Shown: positions 47,689 through 56,352 of the stretch, piece by piece
Layout: each line of letters begins with the position of its first letter
Position numbering within the stretch: position 1 is the first letter of the stretch
Assembly: GCF_007833795.1 (NCBI RefSeq)
Contig: NZ_CP032702.1
Coordinates: forward strand, 1,860,001 to 1,924,000
Source of the DNA: Candidatus Pantoea soli
GTDB lineage: Bacteria; Pseudomonadota; Gammaproteobacteria; Enterobacterales; Enterobacteriaceae
Length of the DNA stretch: 64,000 nt
Reading direction: 5' to 3'
The notes under the pieces: model-generated
Told to the model about the DNA's origin: nothing
Database searches by the model: none
The model's input: the letters and a program-made list of their open reading frames with translations, nothing else
Made by a program: the position numbers and the translations under genes

Positions 47689-49176
47689 ATGACCTCTGCT
47701 TATCAGGAACTTAGCCGCACTTTTCTGCGCCTCTCCCGCTTTGGCCACCTCGGCGCCATTGCCGGCGTGGATATGCAAACCACCATGCCGCCGGGCGGCA
47801 GTCAGGCGCGCGGCGAGGCGATGGCCGAACTGAGCGTGTTTATGCATGAGATGCTGACGGATAAACGCCTTGGCGAGCTGTTGAGCGCGGCACAGCAGGA
47901 GTCGCTGAACGATGTGGAGCAGGCCAACCTGAACGAAATGCAGCGCGCATGGCAGCAGGCCACGATTCTGCCGGCCGCCCTGGTTGAAGCAAAATCGCTG
48001 GCCGGCTCGCGCTGCGAGCACGCCTGGCGCAGCCAGCGTCCGGCCAATGACTGGGCGGGGTTCAGTGCCAATCTGAAAGAGGTGGTGAAGTTAAGCCGTG
48101 AAGAGGCGCAGCTGCGCGCGGAGGCGCTCGGCGTGTCGCGCTACGATGCGCTGCTGGATGTCTTTGAGCCGGGCATGACCAGCGCCCGGCTCGATCGCAC
48201 CTTTGGCGACCTGAAAAGCTGGCTGCCGGATCTGCTGCAGCAGGTGGTGGAAAAGCAGCGCAGCGCACCGCTGGCCACCCCGGTCGGGCCGTTTGCCATT
48301 GAGCCGCAGAAACAGCTGGGGCTGAGCATCATGAAAACGCTGGGATTCGATTTCAATCACGGCCGTCTGGATGTCAGCGCCCACCCCTTCTGCGGCGGCG
48401 TGCCGGAAGATGTGCGCATCACCACGCGTTACAGCGAGAATGATTTTCTTAGCGCGCTGATGGGCGTCATTCATGAAACCGGCCACGCGCGCTATGAGCA
48501 AAACCTGCCGCAGCAGTGGCGCGGCCAGCCGGTGGCGCTTGCGCGTTCAACCGCCATCCACGAGTCGCAAAGCCTGTTTATGGAGATGCAGCTGGGCCGC
48601 AGCAGCGCCTTCCTGCAGCACATCCATCCACAGGTGGTGGCGCTGATGGGCGAGCAGCCGGCGCTGGAGGTCAGCAACTTTATTCGCCTGACGCAGCGCG
48701 TACAGCCGGGGTTCATTCGCGTGGATGCCGATGAACTGAGCTACCCGGCGCACGTCATTCTGCGCTATGAGATTGAGCGCGCCCTGATTGAAGGTGAGAT
48801 TGAGGTAGAGGACATCCCCGCCCTGTGGGATGAAAAGATGCAGCAGTCGCTGGGCATCGACACGCGCGGTAACTATCGTGACGGCTGTATGCAGGACATT
48901 CACTGGACCGACGGTGCTTTTGGCTATTTCCCGACCTATACATTGGGTGCGATGTACGCTGCCCAGCTGTTCCAGGCGGTGAAGCGTGCACTGCCGCAGG
49001 TAGAGAACCTGATTCTGCAGGGTGATTTACAGCCGGTGTTTGACTGGCTGCAGCAGAACATCTGGCAGCATGGCAGCCGCTTCCCGACAGAGCAGCTGCT
49101 GGTCAATGCCACCGGCGAAGCGCTGAATCCACGCTATTTCCGTGAGCATCTTGAACAGCGTTACCTGACTGCGTAA
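47689..49176 (+). CDS. M32-family carboxypeptidase (Taq type)
   Basis: Cytoplasmic zinc carboxypeptidase of 495 residues. The HEXXH zinc motif is HETGH at residues 262-266, with the third ligand in STAIHESQSLFMEMQLGR about 30 residues on; DVRITTRYSEND and HWTDGAFGYFPTYTLGAMYAAQ are family signatures. Removes C-terminal residues from peptides with broad specificity. It begins 10 bp after rstB with AAGGAG before the ATG, so it may be co-transcribed with rstAB, which is not the case in E. coli where tus follows rstB. Confidence 0.9.
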   Translation: MTSAYQELSRTFLRLSRFGHLGAIAGVDMQTTMPPGGSQARGEAMAELSVFMHEMLTDKRLGELLSAAQQESLNDVEQANLNEMQRAWQQATILPAALVEAKSLAGSRCEHAWRSQRPANDWAGFSANLKEVVKLSREEAQLRAEALGVSRYDALLDVFEPGMTSARLDRTFGDLKSWLPDLLQQVVEKQRSAPLATPVGPFAIEPQKQLGLSIMKTLGFDFNHGRLDVSAHPFCGGVPEDVRITTRYSENDFLSALMGVIHETGHARYEQNLPQQWRGQPVALARSTAIHESQSLFMEMQLGRSSAFLQHIHPQVVALMGEQPALEVSNFIRLTQRVQPGFIRVDADELSYPAHVILRYEIERALIEGEIEVEDIPALWDEKMQQSLGIDTRGNYRDGCMQDIHWTDGAFGYFPTYTLGAMYAAQLFQAVKRALPQVENLILQGDLQPVFDWLQQNIWQHGSRFPTEQLLVNATGEALNPRYFREHLEQRYLTA

Positions 49177-49183
49177 ACTGCGC

Positions 49184-49202
49184 GGCGGCCGCTCTGGCCG
49201 CC
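49184..49202 (+). terminator. Hairpin after the M32 carboxypeptidase
   Basis: GGCGGCC-GCTCT-GGCCGCC, 8 bp after the stop codon; T-run poor (CCCGTTCTG). Confidence 0.5.
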
Positions 49203-49227
49203 CCGTTCTGCTGTCTTCCCCGCTTTG

Positions 49228-49241
49228 TACAATCCGTTACA
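49228..49241 (+). promoter_or_regulatory. RstA box upstream of asr
   Basis: TACAATCCGTTACA matches the RstA consensus TACATNTNGTTACA at 10 of 12 fixed positions, 105 bp before the asr start. A -10-like TATAGT at 49284-49289 lies downstream. In E. coli asr is activated by RstA in acid. Confidence 0.7.
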
Positions 49242-49345
49242 CGCCGATACCAATCCCTCACGGAAAGCCGGCACTGTTTTTCATATAGTGTTTTCACCGG
49301 CCCCGCAGTGGGCTACACATGAAAAAATAGTCCGAGGATTTTGCA

Positions 49346-49825
49346 ATGAAAAAATTATTTGCACTGGTAATCGCCGCTGCTATGGGTCTGTCTTCTGCTG
49401 CTTTCGCTGCTGAGACTACAACTGCTGCTCCGGCTGCTGCACCAACTGCGACTGCTACCACCACGACTGCTGCACCGGCTAAGCACAAAGCGATGCATCA
49501 TAAGAAAGCAGCTGCACAGAAAGCCCAGGCAGCGAAAAAACACAAAAAAGCACCGGCCGCTCAGAAAGCGCAGGCTGCTAAAAAGCACCACAAAAAAGCA
49601 ACCAAACCTGCTGAGCAGAAAGCCCAGGCTGCTAAAAAGCACCACAAAGCAACCAAGCCAGCTGCACAGAAAGCCCAGGCTGCTAAAAAGCACCACAAAG
49701 CAACCAAACCTGCTGCACAGAAAGCGCAGGCTGCTAAAAAGCACCACAAAAAAGTAACCAAACCAGCTGCACAGAAAGCTCAGGCTGCTAAAAAGCACCA
49801 CAAAGCGAAAAAAGCTGCTAAATAA
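49346..49825 (+). CDS. asr: Acid shock protein Asr
   Basis: Periplasmic, very basic, intrinsically disordered protein induced by low pH. Signal peptide [20 protein letters not shown] cleaved after AAFA, an Ala/Thr/Pro-rich stretch to about residue 50, then six tandem copies of a 16-18-residue unit of the type A(A/E)[15 protein letters not shown]. Total 159 residues against about 102 in E. coli, through more repeats. An RstA box and acid-type promoter precede it and rstAB lies 1.7 kb upstream. High Lys/His content fits proton buffering or aggregation prevention, a proposed role. Confidence 0.93.
   Translation: MKKLFALVIAAAMGLSSAAFAAETTTAAPAAAPTATATTTTAAPAKHKAMHHKKAAAQKAQAAKKHKKAPAAQKAQAAKKHHKKATKPAEQKAQAAKKHHKATKPAAQKAQAAKKHHKATKPAAQKAQAAKKHHKKVTKPAAQKAQAAKKHHKAKKAAK
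49509..49818 (+). repeat. In-gene tandem repeat of asr (about 48-54 bp units)
   Basis: Six in-frame units coding QKAQAAKKH(H)K(K)xxKPA. The inner units (about 49606-49770) are nearly identical at DNA level, for example the recurring CAGAAAGC(C/G)CAGGCTGCTAA, so copy number can change by slippage or recombination without frameshift. Confidence 0.85.
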
Positions 49826-49861
49826 GGTTGCCGTTGCGCGCCAACACCGCATGATTGATTG

Positions 49862-49890
49862 AAAACACCCGGTTAAGCCGGGTGTTTATT
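49862..49890 (+). terminator. Intrinsic terminator between asr and ydgU
   Basis: ACACCCGG (49865-49872) pairs with CCGGGTGT (49878-49885), followed by TTATTT. Confidence 0.85.
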
Positions 49891-49907
49891 TACTGGAGTA
49901 GCGAAAA

Positions 49908-49988
49908 ATGGTGCGTCGCTATCGCTTCGAAATTATTCTGATTGTGATGATCCTCTGCGGCATCGTTGCGGCCAGCTTTTTTATCTAG
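49908..49988 (+). CDS. ydgU: YdgU small membrane protein (26 residues)
   Basis: Open frame with GGAG at 49895-49898 before ATG 49908. It begins MVRRYRFEIILIVMILCGIV and ends AASFFI: a basic N-terminal anchor and one membrane helix. It aligns with E. coli YdgU as I remember it (MGRYRFEFILIILILCALI...), a small membrane protein encoded upstream of ydgD, and the position here between asr and ydgD is the same. Function unknown. It is 117 bp from ydgD. Confidence 0.78.
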   Translation: MVRRYRFEIILIVMILCGIVAASFFI

Positions 49989-50104
49989 TCGTTGTAGCGT
50001 ACTGATTACTCCAATATTTCTCCCTTTTTTACCGCTCACCGACTATAGTTATCGCTCAAGCGTGATGACAACGACCTCTACTTAATCTCGCCATTGAGAG
50101 AACT

Positions 50105-50911
50105 ATGCGCCTGGCTATCCTGTTATTTGTTGGTCTTTTTAGCATTAACCTCACAGCACATGCCGATGATGAAGACGGGCTTAGTCCGGATGAGATCAAA
50201 ACGCTGTTCTTCGGCAAAGATCACCGTCAGGCAATCACCGATGTCAGCGCGGCCCCGTGGGACGCCATTGGTCAGCTGGAAACCGAAAGCGGTAATTTAT
50301 GTACCGCCACGCTGATTTCTGAACATCTGGCGCTGACGGCCGGTCACTGCCTGCTGACCCCGCCAGGCAAATTTGATAAGCCGGTTGCCCTGCGCTTTAT
50401 GGCCGGTGCAAAAGGCTGGCGTTATGAAATTCATGATATTGACGCCCGCGTTGAACCCTCGCTGGCGCGCCGGCTGCAGGCGGATGGCGAAGGCTGGATC
50501 GTGCCGCCGGGTGCCGCGCCTTACGATTACGGGCTGGTCATTTTGCACAACCCGCCGTCCGGCATCGTGCCGATTCCGCTGTTTGACGGCTCGCGCAGCG
50601 ATCTCACCGCCGCGCTGAAAACCACCGATCGGAAAGTCACGCAGGCAGGCTATCCGGCCGATCATCTCGACACGCTCTATTCACACAGTGATTGCGTCAT
50701 TACCGGCTGGTCGCAGCGCGCCGTGCTGTCACACCAGTGTGATACGCTGCCGGGCGACAGCGGATCGCCGCTGCTGCTGAAGCAGAATGGCAACTGGCAG
50801 CTGATAGCGGTGCAAAGCTCCGCGCCGGCACCGGCCGATCGCTACCGCGCCGATAACCGCGCGATTGCCGTTACCTCGTTCAAAGACAAACTGGAAGAGC
50901 TGGCGCAGTAG
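50105..50911 (+). CDS. ydgD: Trypsin-like periplasmic serine protease YdgD
   Basis: 268 residues with signal peptide to about residue 20 (SINLTAHA). Chymotrypsin-fold triad visible: His81 in ALTAGHC, Asp141 in PYDYGLVIL and Ser219 in [10 protein letters not shown]. Cysteine pairs (C66/C82 and C197/C212 approximately) could form disulfides. E. coli YdgD has 273 residues and is linked to Asr, whose processing it has been proposed to carry out; asr lies just upstream here too. Confidence 0.93.
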   Translation: MRLAILLFVGLFSINLTAHADDEDGLSPDEIKTLFFGKDHRQAITDVSAAPWDAIGQLETESGNLCTATLISEHLALTAGHCLLTPPGKFDKPVALRFMAGAKGWRYEIHDIDARVEPSLARRLQADGEGWIVPPGAAPYDYGLVILHNPPSGIVPIPLFDGSRSDLTAALKTTDRKVTQAGYPADHLDTLYSHSDCVITGWSQRAVLSHQCDTLPGDSGSPLLLKQNGNWQLIAVQSSAPAPADRYRADNRAIAVTSFKDKLEELAQ

Positions 50912-50919
50912 CGTCAGCC

Positions 50920-50941
50920 CCGGTGCGGTCACCCGCACCGG
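50920..50941. terminator. Hairpin between ydgD and hrpA
   Basis: CCGGTGCGG (50920-50928) pairs with CCGCACCGG (50933-50941), between convergent genes, without a T-run. Confidence 0.6.
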
Positions 50942-50951
50942 CACCGCTGCC

Positions 50952-53900
50952 TTAACCGATTTGCTCCATCGCCTGCAGAATACGTTTATCCGAGATCGGG
51001 TACGGCGTGCCCAGCTGCTGCGCAAAATAGCTGATGCGCAACTCCTCAATCATCCAGCGAATGGCCTGCACTTCCGCATCGTCCTGACGCTGCGGCGGCA
51101 GTTTGTTACGCCATGTCTGCCACGCCTGTTCCACAGCCTGCACTTTCAGCATACGCGCGCGGTCGCTGTGCGGGTCAACCGGCAGCTTCTCCAGCCGCCG
51201 TTCAATACCGTGCAGATAACGCAGCGTGTCGCCCAGTCGCTGATAGCCGTTGCCGGTGACAAATCCGCGATAAACCAGCCCGCTCAGCTGCGCTTTGATA
51301 TCCGCCAGCGCCAGCGCCAGCGTCATATCCACGCGTCCTTTGAGGAACTTGTTAATATTGAAAACGCTGGTCAGGATCTGCTCAACCTGTCTGGCAATGG
51401 TCACCACCGTGTCGTTTAGCTCTGCACGCACTTTGTCGCGCAGCTGCTCGAAGTTTTCCTGCTGCCATGCCGGGCCGCCCGCCTCTGCCATCAGCTTATC
51501 GACGCCGCAGGCGATGCAGTCATCGATCAGCTCCAGCACTTTGCCATACGGGTTGAAATAGAGGCCCAGCTTGGCTTTGTTCGGCAGCTTTTCATGCAGG
51601 TATTTGATTGGCGACGGGATGTTGAGCAGCAGCAGGCGGCGCTGGCCGCGCCACATCATTTTCTGCTGCTCCTGTTCGCTGTCAAACAGCCGGATCGCCA
51701 CGCTGTCTTTCTCATCCACCAGCGCCGGCCAGGCTTTAACCTGATAGTTGCCGCGTTTCTGCTCATAGCTCTGTGGCAAATCGCCAAAGCTCCAGATATG
51801 CAGCCCGCTCTGCTCCAGCCCGTCATCCGCCACTTTCGACAGCGTTTCCTGCACTTTCCCCTTCAGCGCCTGCTTAAGCTGATGCAGGTCTTTGCCCTCC
51901 AGCAGCTTACGATTGTGCTCGTCCACGATGCGGAAGGTCATTTTCAGGTGATCGGGCACCTGATCCCACTGCCAGGCGTCACGATCTATCGTGACGCCGG
52001 ACATGCGCCGAAACTCGCGTTCCAGCGCATCCAGCAGCGGCTGTTCCAGCGCGGTGACGCGGCCAAGGAACGCTTCGGCATAGTTTGGCGCAGGCACGAA
52101 GTTACGCCGCACCGGTTTGGGCAGCGATTTGATGAGGGCAATAATCAACTCACGCCGCACGCCAGGGATCTGCCACTCAAATCCGCGCTCTTCTACCTGA
52201 TTCAGCAGCGGCAGCGGAATATGGACCGTAACGCCATCGGCATCGGCACCGGGTTCAAACTGATAGCTCAGTTTGAGTTTCAGGTTGCCCTGATGCCAGA
52301 AGTTGGGGTAATCGAGCTGGCTGATTTTGTCAGCGCCGTCTTTGATCAGCATCTGCTTATCAAAATTCAGCAGGTCCGGATTCGCCTGACTCGCCTGCTT
52401 CCACCAGCTGTCAAAATGCCGCGCCGAGACGACCTCGCTGCCGATGCGCCGATCGTAAAAGGCAAACAGCGTTTCGTCGTCTACCAGAATGTCGCGGCGG
52501 CGTGATTTATGTTCCAGATCTTCCACTTCACTGCGCAGTTTCTGGTTGGTGCGGAAGAAGGCGTGTCGCGTCTGCCAGTCACCCTCAACCAGCGCGTGAC
52601 GGATAAACAGCTCACGGCTCAGCTGCGGATCGATTCGGCTGTAGTTGACTTTGCGCGCCTGGACGATGGGCAAGCCGTACAGCGTGACTTTCTCGGTGGC
52701 CATCACCGCGCCCTGCGCTTTTTCCCAGTGCGGCTCGCTGTAGCTGCGTTTCAGCAGATGCTGCGCCAGCGGTTCGATCCACTCCGGCTCAATGCGGGCT
52801 GCCACCCGCCCCCACAGGCGGCTGGTCTCCACCAGCTCCGCTACCACTGTCCACTTCGGCGGCTTCTTAAACAGCCCGGAACCGGGGAAAATGGCAAAGC
52901 GGGCATTACGCGCGCCGGTGAACTCCTGCTTTTCGGCATCTTTCTGTCCGATATGCGAAAGCAAGCCCGTCAGCAGCGCACAGTGCACTTCGCGGAACGG
53001 TGCCGGTTCACTGTTGACCGGCAGGCCCAGTTCGCGCACCACCTGACGCAGCTGGGTGTAGATATCCTGCCATTCGCGCACGCGCAGGTAGTTGAGGTAA
53101 TCGGTTTTACACTGGCGGCGGAACTGGTTACCGGACAGCGCTTTCTGCTGTTCCTGCAGATAGTTCCACAGATTAACGAAGGCGAGGAAATCTGACTCTT
53201 TATCAGCAAAACGGCGATGCTTTTCATCCGCCGCCTGCTGCTTCTCTGACGGGCGCTCGCGCGGGTCCTGAATTGAGAGCGCAGCCGTGATAATCATCAC
53301 TTCCCGCACGCAGCCAAATTTCTGCGCTTCCAGCACCATGCGCGCCAGCCGCGGGTCCACCGGCAGCTGCGCCAGACTGCGGCCGGAAGGCGTCAGCCTG
53401 TAGGTTTCATCCTCGCTGAGGGTAATGGCACCCAGCTCTTCCAGCAGGCGCACGCCATCCTGAATATTGCGCTTATCCGGCGCTTCTACAAACGGGAAGG
53501 CGGCGATATCGCCCAGGCCCAGCGCCGTCATCTGCAGAATGACAGAGGCCAGGTTGGTACGCAGGATCTCCGGATCGGTAAACGCCGGGCGGCTGAGAAA
53601 ATCCTCTTCCGAATAGAGCCGGATACAGATGCCCTCGGAGACGCGCCCGCAGCGCCCTTTGCGCTGGTTGGCTGAAGCCTGCGAAATGGGTTCAATCGGC
53701 AGACGCTGTACCTTGGTGCGATAGCTGTAGCGACTGATGCGGGCCGTACCGGGATCGATAACGTACTTGATACCCGGCACGGTCAGTGAGGTTTCTGCAA
53801 CGTTGGTCGCCAGCACAATGCGCCTGCCGCTGTGCGACTGGAAGACGCGGTTCTGCTCGGCATTTGACAGACGGGCATACAGCGGCAGAATTTCGGTGTG

Positions 53901-54848
53901 CGGCAGGTCGCGCTTCATCAGCGCATCGGCGGTGTCACGGATTTCCCGCTCGCCGCTCATAAAAATCAGGATGTCGCCGCGGCTCTCATTGCCCAGCTCA
54001 TCCACCGCATCGAAGATCGCCTGCAGCTGATCGCGTTCGGTATCCTCCGCCTCTTCCACAATCGGCCGGTAGCGCACTTCCACCGGATACGTCCGGCCGG
54101 AGACCTCAATCACCGGCGCGTGATTGAAATGACGCGAGAAGCGTTGCGGATCGATGGTGGCGGAAGTAATGATAACCTTGAGATCGGGACGGCGCGGCAG
54201 CAGCTCACGCAGGTATCCCAGCAGGAAATCGATGTTCAGGCTGCGTTCGTGCGCTTCATCAATAATGATGGTGTCATACTGCAGCAGCAGGCGGTCCTGC
54301 TGAATTTCCGCCAGCAGAATACCGTCGGTCATCAGTTTGACCTGCGTGGTTTCGCTCACCTGATCGTTAAAACGCACCTTGTAGCCAATCGTGCCCCCTA
54401 AGGAGGTCTCCAGCTCTTCGGCAATACGGTTCGCCACGGTGCGTGCCGCCAGCCGGCGCGGCTGCGTGTGGCCAATCAGCCCTTTTACCCCGCGCCCGAG
54501 CGCCAGACAGATTTTTGGCAGCTGCGTGGTTTTCCCTGACCCGGTCTCGCCGGCGACGATCACCACCTGATGGTCGCGGATCGCGTCAGCAATCGCCTGC
54601 TGTTTCTGGCTGACCGGCAGATTGTCCGGGAAGGTAATCGCCGGCGTGGCCGCCTGACGCTGCGCGACGCGCTGCTCCGCTGCCGCGAATTCGCCCTCCA
54701 GTTCAGCGGCAATGCCCTGCTGTGCGGCGGGATTTTTCACCTTCGCCGCACCGTGCAGACGGCGCTGCAGGCGCTGGCGATCGCGCAGCATCAGATTATC
54801 GAGCCGCGTCCAGAGAGGGGCCAAAGGTGATGTAACGGATGATGACAT
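50952..54848 (-). CDS. hrpA: ATP-dependent RNA helicase HrpA
   Basis: DEAH-box RNA helicase of 1298 residues (E. coli 1300). Motif I GETGSGKTTQLPK near residue 97, motif Ia QPRRLAARTVANRIAEEL, motif II DEAH in DTIIIDEAHERSLNIDFLL, motif III SATID, motif VI QRKGRCGR; the long C-terminal part (about 650-1298) is conserved to the end PISDKRILQAMEQIG. In E. coli it helps rescue collided ribosomes and process daa mRNA. Divergent from azoR over 250 bp, as in E. coli. Confidence 0.98.
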   Translation of the reverse strand: MSSSVTSPLAPLWTRLDNLMLRDRQRLQRRLHGAAKVKNPAAQQGIAAELEGEFAAAEQRVAQRQAATPAITFPDNLPVSQKQQAIADAIRDHQVVIVAGETGSGKTTQLPKICLALGRGVKGLIGHTQPRRLAARTVANRIAEELETSLGGTIGYKVRFNDQVSETTQVKLMTDGILLAEIQQDRLLLQYDTIIIDEAHERSLNIDFLLGYLRELLPRRPDLKVIITSATIDPQRFSRHFNHAPVIEVSGRTYPVEVRYRPIVEEAEDTERDQLQAIFDAVDELGNESRGDILIFMSGEREIRDTADALMKRDLPHTEILPLYARLSNAEQNRVFQSHSGRRIVLATNVAETSLTVPGIKYVIDPGTARISRYSYRTKVQRLPIEPISQASANQRKGRCGRVSEGICIRLYSEEDFLSRPAFTDPEILRTNLASVILQMTALGLGDIAAFPFVEAPDKRNIQDGVRLLEELGAITLSEDETYRLTPSGRSLAQLPVDPRLARMVLEAQKFGCVREVMIITAALSIQDPRERPSEKQQAADEKHRRFADKESDFLAFVNLWNYLQEQQKALSGNQFRRQCKTDYLNYLRVREWQDIYTQLRQVVRELGLPVNSEPAPFREVHCALLTGLLSHIGQKDAEKQEFTGARNARFAIFPGSGLFKKPPKWTVVAELVETSRLWGRVAARIEPEWIEPLAQHLLKRSYSEPHWEKAQGAVMATEKVTLYGLPIVQARKVNYSRIDPQLSRELFIRHALVEGDWQTRHAFFRTNQKLRSEVEDLEHKSRRRDILVDDETLFAFYDRRIGSEVVSARHFDSWWKQASQANPDLLNFDKQMLIKDGADKISQLDYPNFWHQGNLKLKLSYQFEPGADADGVTVHIPLPLLNQVEERGFEWQIPGVRRELIIALIKSLPKPVRRNFVPAPNYAEAFLGRVTALEQPLLDALEREFRRMSGVTIDRDAWQWDQVPDHLKMTFRIVDEHNRKLLEGKDLHQLKQALKGKVQETLSKVADDGLEQSGLHIWSFGDLPQSYEQKRGNYQVKAWPALVDEKDSVAIRLFDSEQEQQKMMWRGQRRLLLLNIPSPIKYLHEKLPNKAKLGLYFNPYGKVLELIDDCIACGVDKLMAEAGGPAWQQENFEQLRDKVRAELNDTVVTIARQVEQILTSVFNINKFLKGRVDMTLALALADIKAQLSGLVYRGFVTGNGYQRLGDTLRYLHGIERRLEKLPVDPHSDRARMLKVQAVEQAWQTWRNKLPPQRQDDAEVQAIRWMIEELRISYFAQQLGTPYPISDKRILQAMEQIG

Positions 54849-55074
54849 AGTGATGAGTTACCTGTTAGTGCAACGAACCTGGCAGGCGCGCGTGAGGCCA
54901 GCAGAATGTCGGGCGGATCAGTCGATTAATGGCGCCATCATAGCACAGATGGGCGATGCTGACCTGACCCTGCGTGCCACCTTATTCAATAATTTCGAAC
55001 ATGGCTCTCGAAATATTGCGCTTTTACCTTAATCATGAACTCCGTAGAGTGTAACGCATTGAGCGGTAAGCTAA

Positions 55075-55698
<624 letters not shown>

Positions 55699-55726
55699 TT
55701 ATCATAACAATATTGCTATCTGTTTT

Positions 55727-55752
55727 GCCGGGCCTGAGTGCCCGGCTTTTTT
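55727..55752 (+). terminator. Intrinsic terminator of azoR
   Basis: GCCGGGC (55727-55733) pairs with GCCCGGC (55740-55746), followed by TTTTTT. Confidence 0.92.
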
Positions 55753-55831
55753 ATGGGCGGGTTCTGCGCCGCGCCGGCTCCGCTGCCTGTCTTCAGCGTC
55801 AGCGCGCCGGTCTGCTACGCCACTGCGCGCC

Positions 55832-56152
55832 TTATTTCTGCACCCACTGGCCATTAATGCCGCGCACAAATTCACCGTGACCTGCCCGGTTCACCAGCTT
55901 TTCTCCGGCAATACGCGCGACCTCGGCAGTGGTCAGGTTATTCTGCTGCGCCACCCGCTGGTACTGCTGCATGCGGCCTTCATTGATGCGCTGCACCAGC
56001 GCCAGCGTGTCGTTGTCCTGCGTCCGTGGCGCAATATAGCCGCTGAGGGTCTCGCCGACGCGCCCCTGCTGTCGCGCTTCGTCCAGCGTTAATGCCAGCG
56101 CCGGGGGCAGCAGCAACAGCGCCGCCAGCAGGGCAAAAATCTTCGCGCGCAT
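55832..56152 (-). CDS. ydbL: YdbL periplasmic protein (DUF1318)
   Basis: 106 residues from ATG 56152, with GAGGAGG upstream. Signal peptide MRAKIFALLAALLLLPPALA, then LTLDEARQQGRVGETLSGYIAP, a conserved opening, and a C-terminal EFVRGINGQWVQK; all match E. coli YdbL. Last gene of ydbH-ynbE-ydbL. In E. coli YdbL is thought to act as a periplasmic chaperone-like factor that tunes the YdbH-YnbE lipid-transport bridge. It starts 11 bp after ynbE. Confidence 0.93.
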   Translation of the reverse strand: MRAKIFALLAALLLLPPALALTLDEARQQGRVGETLSGYIAPRTQDNDTLALVQRINEGRMQQYQRVAQQNNLTTAEVARIAGEKLVNRAGHGEFVRGINGQWVQK

Positions 56153-56163
56153 GGTGTGCCTCC

Positions 56164-56352
56164 TCAAAACAGGCCGCTCTTATTTTGCAGCAGCGCTTCC
56201 ACGTCTTTGTCCACTTTAATGTGGATTTCATGCTCGATTTTCACGTTCATATTGATGGTAATCGGCTCTTTAGGCGCCGCAACTTCAATGCGCGGTACGC
56301 AGCCGAGCAGCGGCAGTCCGGCTGCCAGCACCAGCAATGCCCTCAGGCTCAT
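56164..56352 (-). CDS. ynbE: YnbE outer-membrane lipoprotein
   Basis: 62 residues. Lipobox LLGC with the lipidated Cys18, then VPRIEVAAPKEPITINMNVKIEHEI, which is nearly identical to E. coli YnbE (61). In E. coli it multimerises in the outer membrane and joins by beta-strand addition to the periplasmic end of YdbH to make an intermembrane lipid bridge. Its start overlaps the ydbH stop by 4 bp (ATGA), so synthesis is coupled. Confidence 0.95.
   Translation of the reverse strand: MSLRALLVLAAGLPLLGCVPRIEVAAPKEPITINMNVKIEHEIHIKVDKDVEALLQNKSGLF

Noticed and set aside
49509..49818. CRISPR-like periodic repeats
   Set aside because: The period is in frame and codes for the Asr units; there are no unique spacers.
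49355..49852. Leftward Phe/Ser/Leu-rich open frame with repeats
   Set aside because: Antisense of the Lys/Ala repeats of asr; it has no start context and only mirrors those repeats.
49989..50104. Possible Ter site (GTTGTAGCGTACT) given that the region matches the E. coli terminus
   Set aside because: It misses the core GTTGTAACTA pattern, and no tus gene is next to rstB.
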